DNA of 64,000 bases from Evernia prunastri (GCA_003184365.1 NKYR01000007.1:434001-498000), one strand, 5' to 3'. Positions 1 to 12,507 are shown, counted from the stretch's first letter. The notes: a model not told the origin generated them from the letters alone. Numbers and translations: made by a program.

Positions 1-74
1 GCTGCTCTGCAATCAAGCATTGCTAGCGAACGTCTTTCGCCTTGGCACATCGCCCAGAATACCTACTTATTCCG

Positions 75-614
75 ATGGCAGCCCCTCCTCACAAAACGCT
101 CCAGGAGTTAGCTGGATCGTGGAAGCTCAACAAGTCCCTGTCCGACGACATCTCGCCCGTCTTCGCGGTCCAAGGCATCAATGGCTTACTTAGAAAAGCC
201 ATGACGTCTGCTCCTGTGAAGGTCAAAATCCGACAGCCCAAGGTCAACCACTACACTTTCACCCAGTACGCAACAGCCGCATCCGTCCCAGGCACGAGCC
301 AGCAGTACCTCTTGGACAACGAATGGCGCACGGAGATGGATGCCTCGTACGGCGATGTGACGGGGAGAAGCCTGTGGGTAGATTTGAGCCATGTCAAGGA
401 GACGATGACGGATGTAGGTGGGGACTGGGAGGAAGGCGATGGGAGACTCATCCTAGCCGATGGGGGAAAACCTGATAAAAAATGGACTGTAAGGAACATC
501 TGGGGGTTTGAGGAGTTTGCCGGTAAGAGGAGGTTTGTGCAGAGGCTGAAGGTATCGAACAAAAAGGGCGAACAGGCTTTTATCGAAATGGTGTATGACT
601 TCGTCAAGGACTAG
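75..614 (+). CDS. Small calycin/lipocalin-like conserved fungal protein
   Basis: A single-exon ORF of 179 aa. The open frame extends upstream to a TTG at 42, but the first ATG is at 75, followed by AAPPHKTLQELAGSW, so I take that start. The opening (KTL..L.G.W.LNKSLSDD) and the alternating beta-type pattern with many aromatic and basic residues resemble small fungal proteins of lipocalin/FABP-like fold, which bind hydrophobic ligands in a beta-barrel. There is no signal peptide or membrane segment, so it is probably cytosolic. The length of about 180 aa fits that family. The ligand is unknown and the fold assignment is from memory of related fungal proteins, not from a search. Coding status is much surer than function. 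Confidence 0.75.
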   Translation: MAAPPHKTLQELAGSWKLNKSLSDDISPVFAVQGINGLLRKAMTSAPVKVKIRQPKVNHYTFTQYATAASVPGTSQQYLLDNEWRTEMDASYGDVTGRSLWVDLSHVKETMTDVGGDWEEGDGRLILADGGKPDKKWTVRNIWGFEEFAGKRRFVQRLKVSNKKGEQAFIEMVYDFVKD

Positions 615-2325
615 CTCTGAGCAACCGGCGCAAATACATATACCCCTTTTCTCTGTACGTGTATTCTGCGATCAATCTGTGCCACACTTGATCGAAGATC
701 AGAACTGAACAACTGATCACGACATCATATCAATCTACCGCATGACTTTGTTAAGCAACCCAGGCGCTGTTCGCTCTGACCTCACTCGTCTCGAGATAAC
801 CCCTAGTGCTATTGGCGCATACTTTGTTCTGCTCTTACAAATGGAGTCGACTCTTCAAGGAGCTTTATCTCGGTATCAAGAGACTCCAGCCCCGGCGTCT
901 ATGGTCTGCCAATCCCGGACTTGCAACTCAGAGCATTTACAAGACCATATGATCCTCGAACGTCAAAGCCTGAAGCACTTTTCACGCCCATTCCAAGACA
1001 CTTGCATATTCCTGGGTCTCCCCCCCAGAATCTATTTTTCAACCAACGAATTATCAGGAGCACTGTTACTCACACTGCGCCCATAGCGGCATTGAATGTC
1101 AAGCGCATCTTCTAGCCTCAGGGAACTCCTTGTTGCCAATGCCTCTAGACGGTACTGATTACGCCTAAGGTTTGATCAGCTGGACCTTTCATTTTAGGAA
1201 ACCTTTTGCAATAGCTACAATTACCATGGCCAACCGGCACCAGAAACTCGTAGGCAGATTACACCTGGAACATGACATGGGCGGCATGAATTCAAATTTT
1301 GTCGAATTTCGATCTCTTCTTGTGACTAGCTTCTCGGAGGAACGCGGGATGATTCTATTCCACAGAGTGCGCGAAACAGGGTGCTTCATACATCATCTGA
1401 AGGTCCAACGGCCAATCAAAGACCCAAAACCCCATTTGGGTTAGAGCGCAAGGGCGCTTGATTGCTCGTGGATGCGACTGAGAAAAGTCCGCGTTTACCA
1501 ATTGCTACGAACGTCAGCATCCACGTTACTTTTGGTCCCTGACGGATTTGCCCTCAGACCATGTCAGCCATCGTTCATGATCAGATGTCCTCTTACGCTG
1601 TGTGAGAGTTGACATTTATACTACTCATTCCTAGTCGCCAGGGAGCAGGCTGTGCTAAGCCGGCGAAGTTGATGGGACTGGCGAGTTACATTGTGATGTT
1701 TGGGGGTCACGCTAGTACAGAAGGCGCATATGGTGATTGTATGCCTCAAAGCTGTTGTTCTGAAAGAACTTCACGTCCAATGCAGTACGAAATCCTCGTA
1801 CAATTCGTCGAGGAAGAGACGGCTGCTTTCTATGGTAGCAGCAAAGCTTTGAAAGGAGAGGCGAGAGAGGCCATCACAGCTGAACGCTTCGCAGGGGATC
1901 ACAATGATTGCCGAGAGTTTCGTGGGCAAGCGAGCAAGAGTAGGGCTCTTGGCGGTTAAAAGAGCTAACGCCGATGCACTGCTTACGCAGTAGTCCAGGT
2001 CATTGTCGAGCTGTGCTGAGTGATATTGGTTAGTAGTCTTGTGATGATTTCCATATCTATCGCCATCTAAGATACATGAAGTCTGCTCTTCTCATCATCG
2101 TATGCCTGCCTGCTCGAAGTAACAGCGTCCCCCTAAAAGTAGCACCGTGACCCAATATAATACAGTGGTCTCTTGGGTAGAGCAAGTAGCTGCACCAACC
2201 ATGATATGCATTTGTTCAACCGTCATGTCCACGCAGCAACGCCTAGCTTAATGATCAAGAACTCACAACAAAATAGGTATGGTTAAGAAAAGAAATGGCA
2301 GCACTCTGAAGGTTCAGCCGACCGC
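615..2325. other. Intergenic region without supported gene
   Basis: This 1.7 kb lies between the calycin-like gene and the 3' end of KDM5. Open frames near 742-1086, 1172-1444 and 1609-1959 lack family resemblance, convincing splice partners or codon regularity. It probably holds the 3' UTRs of both flanking genes. No RNA gene or repeat was recognised. Confidence 0.5.
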
Positions 2326-5300
2326 TTATTTGCGGTACGGATCATGCACGAAATCATCGAGCACATCATCCTCATTTTCGTGCTCACGACCCCTGTCTTC
2401 TAGTGCCTCTGCAACCTCATTTCGGTGGTTGACGTCGTCGTCTGGCTGAGTCACAAATTCATCAAACATATTATCCACATTGTCGCGGGCTGCAGAATGA
2501 TGGCTGTTCGAGTAACTATGGTGAGGAGAGTTCATTATGCGGTCGTGAGGATGGACGTTGTCGTATGGATTGTCGACAGGGCTGAAAAGGTTTGGATCAA
2601 GGGCGGAACTGGGATGGGAAAGTGGTGACCGCGGTCCATACCTGGGCGATTCCACAAAGGGTGAATGGGCATTGTGGCCGTTTGGGAAGTAAGGACTCGT
2701 AGCGAATGACGGTGAGTCCGGAAGCTGGTGAGGATTGTGAGAAGCTGGAACAGGGTAGTGGGCTGTGTATGATGGATCTGTGTGGGTTGTATTCGATGAG
2801 GATGCTGGGAACCGTTGTGAGTGAGAGTAAGTCTCTGAAGAATTGTTTGTTGAGGTAGAATGAGATGACCGTGGTCGTTTTGCGGGTGCGAGTGTATGCG
2901 GATTCTTCAGTTGAGCATCGCTGCCTTTGCGAGCTTTATTGATGTTGTATGGCTTGGTACGGAACTGTAGAGGTAGGTCTTCCGGACTGTTCACTTTGTG
3001 GGCCTGCATCAGTTTCTGCTGCTTGGTCGGCCGCGGCTTGCGAGTGGAAAGAGACTGCTCGAGTACTGGAGGAGGCGTAGGAGCGACTGGAGCCCATTTA
3101 TGAAGCTCTTGACGAAAGAAGTTCGTTTCGAAGCCCAAGAGGATTTCCGCCCCCTCAATCTTTCGAAGATAAAAACGTTGTGTTGTCACTTCCTCTGGAT
3201 TGGTCATCACTGGGTTAATATAAGGCCTCATGAAGTCTCGAAATGCCTTCGCAGTAGTAATGATTTCATCCAAGACTTCCTCTTCCTCAGGTTGAAACGG
3301 CAAATCAGTGATCTCGGCTTGCCAATCCTGAAGGTCTTCAAGCTTGGGACGAGCCGCATCGCGAGGGATCTTGACGCGATAGTCGCATATTGGGCAGGTG
3401 TAATTGTCATCTTCTTTGACCTTGCCACGGGCAATTTTGAGACACTTTCCATGGTACCTGTTGATAAGTCAGCAATCACCATGCACCAAAGTGAGCATAG
3501 CATTTCTCACCATTCGTGACACAATTCGCACTCAAGCATCATGCCGGCTTCAGGTTGACGACACATGCAGAATACGTTCTTCTCTGACTTGACGCCGTCT
3601 ACGTCCTGCCCTTCAGCGGGAGAGTTGTCCCTCGACGCGGGCTCCACAGGCATCCTCGGCTTATCGGATAGGTCGTAGCAAAACGCATTATGTTCAGCCA
3701 CGTAGTTCATATGGGCCTGCAGGATATGCAACGGCGCGTTTGCTTTTCCAAACAGCTTCTTCCCTTTCCTCATCCAGTTCTCATGGCGCTTTATCATGGC
3801 CTCCAGGTCGTTGGTACCGCCTGGCTTGCCATTGGGCTCAGAAAGGCTCGCGAGAACGTTGCATACTACCTTGTACATTGGTCGTTTTCGGAAATCAGAC
3901 TCCCTGGAGTCGCTGAGCAGCTCCCGGATCTTCTTCTGCGCTTCCCTCTGCTTAGCCAATATTGCCTCCACTCGCATCCGAGTCTCATTGTTTATAGGCA
4001 AAGCGTCAGCTTGATTCGCAAGAGCCTCGAGTTGGGGATGATGAATTGGCTCAACAGACATGAGCTCTTGAGCCTTGCTCTCCCAAAGCTCACCTCGTGT
4101 TTGCAAGTCTTTGTAGCGGACCAGAAGCCCGTCATTGTCAGAGATACCGATTTCTTTTCCTCGCTTAATAAGTGTAGCCACATCATCCAACGTCTTAAAC
4201 TTGTCCCGCATTTCGCGAGCTTCGTCAGTCCATTTCATTTTGTGGATAACAGTCTCCAATTCCTCGACTTCTGGAACGTCAACGTTGAATGTCTTTCCCA
4301 GTTCGGCTAGATCAACGAAATCTTGTGTTGGCCGCGATGTGGTAGTAGATAGAGCGGCTTTCGCGTCACGCTGGAAGCTTGCGATGTCTTGAGAACGCTG
4401 GGCGAGCGTGTCAATCTCCGGGCAGTCAAACGAAATATCTTCTGCTTGTGCGAGAAGTTTGTGGATGTTTTCGATCTTTCTCAGCTCTCTATCACGCTCT
4501 TCCTGTTCAGCTGCTTTGGCAGAGTTGCTTTTGCGCCATGCTTTTTCATTTTTGCGCCTGTTCTGCTGTTTCCTGGTTATGTAGTTTGTAGCCTCGTCAA
4601 CCCATTCGTTGCATCTGCTGACAAATGCCTTGAGATCTGGAAGACCAGGTAGTTCCCATGGTATCTTTTCTCCCTCACTCACTAATGAACGAAGGACTTT
4701 GAGCGAAGGTTTTGCTTCATTGTCTAAAACCTTGTCCAATTTCTCGTGCCAAGCTTCTGGCAAATAGGCCCTGTCGACGACTTTCTGCACAACTATATTC
4801 AAAGCATCGTCGGACAGCCGATACCTGAGCGTGTGGCCAGAGCCTGTGAGGCGTTGCTTTTCACCTGCATCACAGCACTCATGGCTACCTGCATGAAGCA
4901 GACACATGACTCTAGACCTAGTCTCGCAGCGGAAGGAAGAGAGATAGCTGTAGGCCTTGCAGTAGGTGCATTGATACTCAATCTCAGGAACATCTTCGTC
5001 CTCTACTTTGAAGCCGAGAGAACAGCTGTCGCTAGAGTCGACTTTCTCATCGATCTTGCAATGATGGGACTCAATATGGTCTTTGTGTCGTTTGAGGAGG
5101 TCCTGTCTCTGCTGCAATTCGCGGTCCCGTAGTCGGATGAGGGCAGGTGCGAGCCACTTCGCTGTTTTTATTGTAGTATCCCGACCAGCAGCTGTCATCA
5201 AAAGCTCGTCATGCGAGAAACACGGCTGTTTTCTAAACTCCTGAAGCCGCTCTACACCTGCTTCGCCATAAGGCTCCCAGTCCTCTGGCGCGAAATTGAC

Positions 5301-7854
5301 CGCTTCATTAAAATTGAATCCGTGATTGAAACCCGCATGATATGCTTGTGGAAAAGTAATGACAAATTGGCCAGCTCTTTGATCTAGGGCGTACACGTTG
5401 ACACCTGCTTTCTTAAGTCGATCTGGGGGTAGCAATGTGACAAGCTGGAAGAGTAGATCTGGCTGCGATTCAAAGAGCTCCGGAACAGCTTGCTTCATGG
5501 CCTCCTCAAACCGTTCCGCATCAGCTCCAGGAATGCCATACCAGGTCTTGGTCGCACCAAAGTGCTGGTAGTTAGCGGAGTAGCCGTAGTGGTCTTCATT
5601 ATGCCAGCAGAATGTCGAGAAGCACATTCCGACATAGAGCCACGGCACGGTCATACCTGATATATCAGACTTGATATACCTAAAAAGTGACTCTGGATGT
5701 AAGGGGAGTATGTTGAGATTCCACAAGTCCGTCGAATAAGGATCCCTTGGATTCTTTTCGATCGTGGGAAAGCCGCTGCCATGGGTGGTTGAATGTATGT
5801 CCGCACCATACTCAACTTCGACTTCTTCGGAAGGGCTCTCAACTAGTCTCCAGAACTCGCGTTCCACGTCATCCTCCGAAGCTGTTCGTTTTCCATTCGT
5901 TATCGGATCGAATGGCATCTTGGGCTCAAAGTAGCTGTCTTTGAAGCGATGGGCCTTGTCCTGAAATTGTCGTAAAGAATAAATCCCGCCTTCTTCGAAA
6001 CCGAAGTCTCCAGTGCCAACGAGACAGCGTGGGCAATGCCAATCGTGCAGAGGATTGATTTTAGCAGGTGGGTCTAAGCAATTCTGATGGTAGCCGAATT
6101 CGCAGCCATCGCATATCAGCAGACGAGAACGCTCGTCTTTGGTTCCACAGACTTCGCAGACCTATACAGTCGTTCAGCACTTAAAACAGTTCATTTATGC
6201 TGGAATGCTCACCTCTCCGGGCTTCCCGTTTCTTCGATCGCCAGACAATCTCGGGGTTGTAGGACGCAGTAAGCTCATATGCGATCCCACAACCGTGGGA
6301 GCTGTGTACTCGGTCAATATGAAATCCTTTAAGCACTCAATCCAAGGATCTGGAGAATAAGATCAATGAATCTTAGTATCACGAACCTTTCTTTGCTCGC
6401 TTGCTACGACGCTCGATTTGATCATCGGCGTCAATACCAGCACCAGAATCCGTTCCTGATGTCCCGTTTAAGCTGTCATGGCTGATTGTGCGCTTTAGGG
6501 GGTTAGAAGGGTGGCCATTTGCCAGAGGAGCTGGACTCAGGTAATCGGGAAGATCCTTAGGCGGAGGACCAAAGCTTGCGGTCGCGTTATGGCTAGGGAC
6601 ACCGAAAAGCCCGGGTTCAGATTCTCGTTTTGGCAAAGGGGAAGGCGCGTTGACGGCTTGGAATGACGATTGAGTGAGATTAACCGGTGTGAAACCACCA
6701 GCGTTCACAGCTGTGAAGCCAGAACTAGCCATAGGCTGCGGCTGTTCTGCAGTAGACGAGCCTGCGTCGAGCGGATCCCCAACCTCCTTCATCGATGCAT
6801 TCAAAGCCGCAGAAGCTCTGATCGCTGGTGAGTCGTCTTTCATGCTTATTGGGGTGTTTTGATGCGAATCCTTCATCGACTGGTTAGCGGGTGAAGGAGT
6901 GAAAGGCCCCCCGTGCTCGAATTCAAGCTGTTGCTGTACACCAGGTTTGGCAAGTTTGAGATATTCCTCGTATGGATGTAGCCATCGTTGGTACGAATTT
7001 TTTAACGAGGTCGAAAGAGACGACATGATCTTCCCACTGTATCCTAGATCTCTTCCAATTTCTGCCCACTTCTTCAGCTTGCAGACCTTCTCGAAGCCAC
7101 CGCGTTGTGCGACGGCCTTTTTCAACTTGTACAAGTCGAGCGGTCGCTTATCCACGCTGGGAAAGCGATTGAGGTTCATGCCATGTTGTTTGTGAAATTT
7201 TGCGAGCTGATCGAGGTAGTTGAGATTGGTCCGGGTCCCTGAGGGGCGTTAGCTCCGTGTCGCATCAAGCCGACTTTGGTAGCAGAGTCGTGGAGAGAGC
7301 TGGAACTTGCCTCCTTCAACTGAATTCAGCTCTTGACGGCGTGTTTTGAAAAAGAATCTCTGTCTCGGGGTTAGCTATACTGTCCTATGGCCACACTGGA
7401 AGCCAATTCCGTAATCCCTGCAACGTTCTCGTCCTCCTGAGCATGGTGAGATGCATACCTCTGTATTGACTGCGAAAGCCGGGTTCCACGATTCTGGCGG
7501 TATGATCTTGGCGATTCCGTATTTCTCCCCTTCTGGACGTATTTTTCTTATGTATGCCATGGGATCTTTAAACTCCTCTTCTGTCGGTCTGAAGGTTGGA
7601 GCCTCCTGTAATCCATGTGGCCTCTTCCTCCTGTGCGACTCCCGAACAGCCAGTTGGTGTCCGCGCCTCTCGACCGTGGACATGTCCAAGGGCGGGGCTC
7701 GCCGCTGGCTGAAGGGTATATGAGGAGGATAATTTTGAAATATGCCATTGGTAGTTGGGGGGTTCAGATTGACTTGGAAGCTTCCAGTTGAAGGTAGCAG
7801 AGGTGCAGCTGGTGTTGGCGTGGGGTTGCCTCCACTGGCAGGAGGCACCACCAT
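2326..7854 (-). CDS. KDM5: KDM5/JARID1-family histone H3K4 demethylase
   Basis: A nuclear JmjC demethylase that removes methyl groups from H3K4 using Fe(II) and 2-oxoglutarate. Six exons: 7459-7854, 7311-7359, 6387-7238, 6213-6349, 3511-6161 and 2326-3457, giving 5217 nt or 1738 aa. Domains in order: JmjN (about 85-130), ARID/BRIGHT (about 150-245), PHD1 with C4HC3 spacing (479-525), JmjC (about 615-780) with Fe ligands H664, E666 (HNEDH) and H752 (AYHAGFN), C5HC2 zinc finger (875-907), a PLU-1-type helical region, PHD2 (about 1340-1390) and a Ser/Pro/His-rich low-complexity tail. This is the full KDM5 order (KdmB in Aspergillus, Lid2 in fission yeast). The start at MVVPPA is the first ATG in the JmjN frame. 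The intron at 7239-7310 is GC-AG and the one at 6350-6386 is only 37 nt. All catalytic residues are present, so it should be active. Confidence 0.96.
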
Positions 7855-8905
7855 CTCCACAGGCTTCCCACGGATGTGACCAGACGAAGAAGTCGAGGAC
7901 GTGGATATTGATGCTCATGCGGCCGAAGATAGCGGATGACGGCAAGGTAGGAGTGCAAAGAGTGTCGAGATGTATGATCCAAGCTTCGTTGGTGGACTTT
8001 ATTAGGGTGTGTTAGGCCAGGTTTGATACAAGAATGAGCCACTAGGTATTTACCTTTACTCGTACTACTCGGCCGCAGAAGGAGAGGCTTGGCGAGATAA
8101 TTAGTGAATGAGGGAATGAATGACCTCCTCAGCATTTATTTAATTAGCATGACTGTGTTTTTATGTTTTTCATGTTGTTTCATGACAAGTTTGCGTGGGA
8201 AGATATGTAGGAATGATTGAAGGAGTAAGTATTGGGAAGCGAAAGGAAGGAATGAGGAGAGTTGAGAATAGAGATATGTATAAGGCACATAAAAAAAAGG
8301 CACAAAAAGGCAAGGGCGAGATCGATATCTGAACTGAACTTGTGAAGGGTCGTAAGCCACACTACGGTCTACCTTACTACGGCCTTACAAGCATCCCTGT
8401 CAATACTATCGATTACTTTACGGTAGCCTCAAAGTCACTTGTAGACGAATTAGCCCTAAAAACCTAGGTACCTTAAGTACTCAATCCCTGCACCTCACTC
8501 CATCCGTCCTTGACTCCTACTTAAAAAACAGCACCAACACACTATCTTACCTACCCAGTCATCAAGTTCAACCTGTAAATAATAAACAACAAATCTACTC
8601 AAATCATCATTCTCAACACAAGCTGCATGCACTTCACTCATCCCTTTGGAAAACTTGTACAAGACATATTATTCATTCAGGCAAAGACTTCCCCCATAAG
8701 TTAGCATAACTTAGCAACTGACATTCGAACCAAAAAGTTTCCTATACTTTCCCCCCCGTCATATTGCCAAATGCAACTGCCGAAACCAATGCGCTTATTC
8801 TCTCTACACCTCTGACCTTAGCCAAACAGCAATGCATGGCCAACGGTTTCCATATTAACTCTCCTCCCGCATGCCAGTCGCCCGAATCAAGTTCATATTC
8901 ATATC
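7855..8905. promoter_or_regulatory. Divergent promoter region between KDM5 and SLX1
   Basis: 1.05 kb separates the KDM5 start (minus) from the SLX1 start (plus), so both promoters and 5' UTRs must lie here. It contains pyrimidine-rich and AT-rich stretches near 8140-8330 and 8500-8760. No TATA element or operator could be assigned with confidence, and the short ORFs inside look like chance frames. Confidence 0.5.
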
Positions 8906-10338
8906 ATGGAAATCAGGCCAATACCAGCGTTTTACTGTTGCTACTTGCTACGCTCTACGCGAAACCCTTCATCACACTATGTCGGCTCAACCCCAAACCC
9001 TGTCCGGCGACTCGCTCAACATAACGGGGATTCTAAAGGAGGCGCTGTCCGAACATCGCGGACCTCGCTCCAGCCATGGGAGATGACTTGCGCGGTAGGG
9101 GGATTCCCAAGTAAAATTGCCGCTTTACAATTCGAGTAAGAATATCACTCTTGCTTTCCCTTTTAGCAGGATGTTCAAGACTTAGCTTGGAAACCTCTAT
9201 CACCATAGTCATGATATAGGACCCTCGTATATACTGCAAACATTGCTCGTTTTCTGACGGACCTTGTAGATGGGCCTGGCACAATCCCCACATAACCAGG
9301 AAAATCCCCGAAGAGCAGCGCATCACGCGTCCCAAAATCAGTAAGCGGAAATCCCGCAAGACAGGACTTCATCGAAAACGGCCTGTAAAACCCTACATGT
9401 CGCTACAAGACGAACTTTCAAACCTCCATCTACTCCTCCGAGTCCCGAGCTTTTCGAGATGGCCCCTTCGCATAAGATTCTTCCGCAAGGATGTCTATTC
9501 AAAATGGCAGCAATGCCAACAAACAGCCGGTGGCAGGATTAGGGCCGGTATCAAGGTATTGCTCGACTTGAAACAGCCCGAGGACGCCACCAGTGACGGC
9601 CAACTTCCCATAAGTAAGCACGCGAAAGGTAAACGGAAGCAAAAGGCTTTAGGAAAAGGCGGCATCGAGGGGCTGGACGTCGGATACAGCGAGCTGAAGG
9701 ACCACCTAGAGAAGAGTGCTTCCTTCCTTTCGGAGGACAAGACTCTCGAATGTGCAGTGTGTGCAAAGAACCTATGTTCGGAGACAGCGATGGTCATGAT
9801 TTGTCCTCAAGAAAATTGTAAGACAACGTCGCACATGACCTGTCTAGCAACCAAGTTCATCGAAGATGAAGGGGCGGGCGCCGCTGTTACACCAATCTCC
9901 GGAAGATGTCCAGGGTGCAAAGAGGAGCTCCAATGGATCGATATAGTTAAGGAGTTAAGTCTGAGGGCGAGAGGCGAGAAATTTCTTGCCCAGATGATCA
10001 AGAAACCCAGACAGCAAAGTACCGAAAAGCCAAAGATAAAGAACGCGGCGGCATCACAAATTGAAGCTCATACTGTGGTAAAGGAGGATGTAGCTGAATC
10101 AGAGGAGGATCTTGTGGAGGCTGATATATACGGCCTCGATGCTTCAGATGAGTCTCTTCCGGACGATTGGCAGTACCAAGACGAATACGATGATGATATG
10201 ATGTCAGTGAGCAGTGCCCACTCTGCTCTCTCAGATGGCGCTGAGAATACGAGTCCCGCTAAACGCTCCTCAACCGTGGCAAAGCTGCCAGCTGTGATTG
10301 AGGATAGTGATTTGGATGACGCAGAACTCTTCAATTAG
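8906..10338 (+). CDS. SLX1: SLX1 structure-specific endonuclease catalytic subunit
   Basis: Catalytic subunit of the SLX1-SLX4 nuclease, which cuts branched DNA such as Holliday junctions and flaps. Two exons, 8906-9135 and 9270-10338, are joined across a 134-nt intron (gtaaga...tgtag), giving 432 aa. The N-terminal GIY-YIG domain covers about residues 5-90: YLLRS, YVGSTPNPVRRLAQHN with the catalytic Arg, and the metal-binding Glu in LQFEW, which is formed exactly across the splice junction. A C-terminal RING/PHD-like zinc finger (about 238-290) has C..C, C....C, H..C and CPGC pairs. The acidic tail may contact SLX4. The ATG at 8906 starts METRPIPAFY-like sequence (MEIRPIPAF), as expected for the family. 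It converges with CDC8. Confidence 0.95.
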
Positions 10339-10362
10339 AATAGTCAATGCAAGACCCTGGAT

Positions 10363-11103
10363 TCAGCCCAGTGTATGTGCCATATCGTCCCAAAGTAGAA
10401 TCGATGTTAGAGGCTTTACCATTTTAGGTTGTTCCATCACATCCTTCACTCTCCCGATGATGTCTTTCTCAACCTCTTCAACGCTTTTCCCCGCATCAAT
10501 CACCTGCATATCCAAGCCGTCACTGGTACCCATGAGTTCATAGAACAGCTCCTTTACCCTCTTTTGCATAGCGCTCGTTTCGTATTTTTCGCTCCCGAAG
10601 CCTCCTCTTTTCGTGGCAGCTTCTGGCGCAATATCCAGGAAGAGGCATATGTCTGGCCTGGGCAAGCCGATCTCGGGAGCTCTCGCCCATCTCAAAGATA
10701 GATCTGCTCTATCCTTGGCAGCAGAGTAAACTATACCCGAATAATGAAAACGATCTATGACCACGGTGGTGCCCTCTTCAATGGCGTTGCGTATCTGGCC
10801 TGCCGCTTCCCACCTGTTGGCGGAGAATAGTAGATGAATCACATGGTCTTCCTGCTTGCTTTCGCCCTTGAGGTACGCGTCTATCGACTTTCCAATGGGA
10901 GTAGACCTGTCTTGCTACGTGCATTAGATACGAGAGTAGTACGAATCGAAAGTTGAGAGAGCGTGACTACCAGGAAACCTCATGCGCTTGACTCGGTGGC
11001 CTTGGCTCTCGAGACTCTGGCACAGTCGAGCATGTTGCGTAGACTTTCCCGCGCGATCGAGTCCTTCAATGACTATGAGAGTGCCCCTTGAGGATGGTGG
11101 CAT
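10363..11103 (-). CDS. CDC8: Thymidylate (dTMP) kinase
   Basis: Phosphorylates dTMP to dTDP with ATP, the essential last specific step of dTTP supply. Two exons, 10971-11103 and 10363-10910, are joined across a 60-nt intron (gtagtc...gcaag), giving 226 aa, close to the family length of about 215. Visible motifs are the P-loop GLDRAGKST (residues 14-22), the DR motif in VIDRFHYSG, and LPRPD for substrate and lid contacts. The splice restores RFPDRSTPIGKSIDAYL, which is typical of eukaryotic enzymes. Its stop codon lies 24 bp from that of the convergent SLX1. The promoter must lie in the first few hundred bases above 11103, next to the transposon island. Confidence 0.95.
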
Positions 11104-11729
11104 CTTTGTGACCGAAGCGAATGGATGTTGCTCAATTGTTATGACCCTGTGAGGTAAAGTAAGCCACCATACAATATGATTTGAAGTAAGGCTGAAACTA
11201 GCGCTCCCGGGCGCGCTTCGCGTGTCGTGCTAAGGTAGTTATGCACCTACCTACTTTAGGTATCTCTGAATCTTATGCTTGAAGATTTCGTGCTTTATGA
11301 AATCTGTGCGATCATTATTCGTCACGATCATACTGATTTTCTCTGTTATGAATTGAACAAGATAAACGAGGAATTTTTGCTTTTGTACGACTAGTCTGAT
11401 AGACAAAATCTCGACCTTCCTGTCGAAAGATTTAATAGTCTCCTCATTGACTCGATGCTGCCATTATGGGGTCGCGGTGGGCTCGACTAAGCTGATAGGA
11501 ACTCTCACTACGGAGGCTTTGTTCCAAAAATTGCTGACAATGTACTACGTTAAAGGTGGAATCAGTCCCTAGACACAGCCACAAGGAAGAAGCTCAATAC
11601 TTTTCGACAAGGAAACCAGTCTTTTAGCACATGGAATTTGGCCCCTAAAGACAATATAATTAGTTACGGCTGCATGTCATGTTCAGTTCTGCGAATGTAA
11701 CACTGACCGTGCACTAGTAACTCTGGCAA
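11104..11729. other. CDC8 upstream region merging into transposon island
   Basis: About 0.6 kb with no supported ORF. The first 150 bases probably carry the CDC8 promoter. Beyond about 11200 the sequence becomes AT-rich and frame-broken, and the repeats of the island begin at 11730. Confidence 0.5.
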
Positions 11730-12121
11730 TGTAAGGGCCATGAGGTCTCTAGGCATGAGGCGGCCTGCCAGAAGTCCAGGAATCCAACATACATCTAGGC
11801 CAGATCCGGGAGACTATCCCTCTGGTGCAGCTGTGCGGCTATAGCAGTCGCATAGTAAGTTTGCTTGGCATGGGGGTGCACTCTCCCCTGCTAAATATGC
11901 TGCCTCTGAGGATTCCCACTTGGGTTCCTCAGGATTCAGTCTATCTAGTAATCAATGTACGAGTTGCTCAGTCACGCATGCCTAGACCCCGTTACAGGCA
12001 ATACCACATTCGGTTAGGATACAGGCTGACCCAAACGATTTTTGCTCTCCTCCGGCGCATCTTTAATTTTTATAGTTCTATAGCATAATGCAGATTGGGA
12101 ATGAATATCAACTATAGTGTC
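11730..12121 (+). repeat. LTR-like repeat R1, copy 1 (truncated at N)
   Basis: Begins TGTAAGGGCCATG and runs to an N at 12122. A near-identical copy lies at 12508-12905, whose end ...TCTTCACA gives the TG...CA termini expected of an LTR. Both copies hold the same 87-codon chance frame (11825-12088 and 12603-12866). No primer-binding site or gag/pol sequence was found next to it. It is probably a solo LTR cut short by an assembly joint. Confidence 0.6.
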
Positions 12122-12122
12122 N

Positions 12123-12245
12123 ACATAGGCTAGCGGGGATTCTTCCTAGTATTTAAGCGCTCTTCTTCTGTACATATTTCCTCCTTATCTAGTTGTCTTA
12201 TTCAATTTACCCCCATTAGACTTGACTCTGGGCACGGTTCTGACA
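12123..12245 (+). repeat. Fragment of LTR-like repeat R2 (3' end)
   Basis: After the N at 12122 the sequence acataggctagcgggg... to ...ggttctgaca matches the 3' end of the longer repeat at 13389-13923 with a few substitutions. It is probably joined to R1 copy 1 only by the assembler. It contains the same tatttaagc TATA-like box as the full copy. Confidence 0.6.
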
Positions 12246-12507
12246 AGGCACACACACTAGCTAAGCGAAGAGGTATATCTTGCCTCTTCGCCTGCACCTC
12301 TTAGCAATGCATCTACATTTACAATTATCAAGACTATGTATATGCAAGTAGTTATAAGTAACTGGACAATCACACCTATGTGAAACCAACAATAATACTT
12401 ATTTTGAATATGCTTAATATAAGAGTGATTAATAGAATTAGTAACGAGCTTAATTGCGAATTGATTATCTGTTATAAGCTTAATAATAACAATATTCTCG
12501 CTTTTAT
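12246..12507. other. AT-rich spacer between repeats
   Basis: AT-rich, stop-dense sequence with no ORF. It looks like a decayed repeat and has no recognisable protein similarity. Confidence 0.4.

Noticed and set aside
3690..4310. 206-codon plus-strand frame inside the KDM5 gene
   Set aside because: Antisense to the PLU-1 region, whose frame is supported by domain order; no start context or family resemblance.
7568..8135. Alternative upstream starts for KDM5 in frames 7568-7945 and 7764-8135
   Set aside because: Both are out of frame with the JmjN exon; the in-frame ATG at 7854 matches the family N-terminus and there is an in-frame stop upstream.
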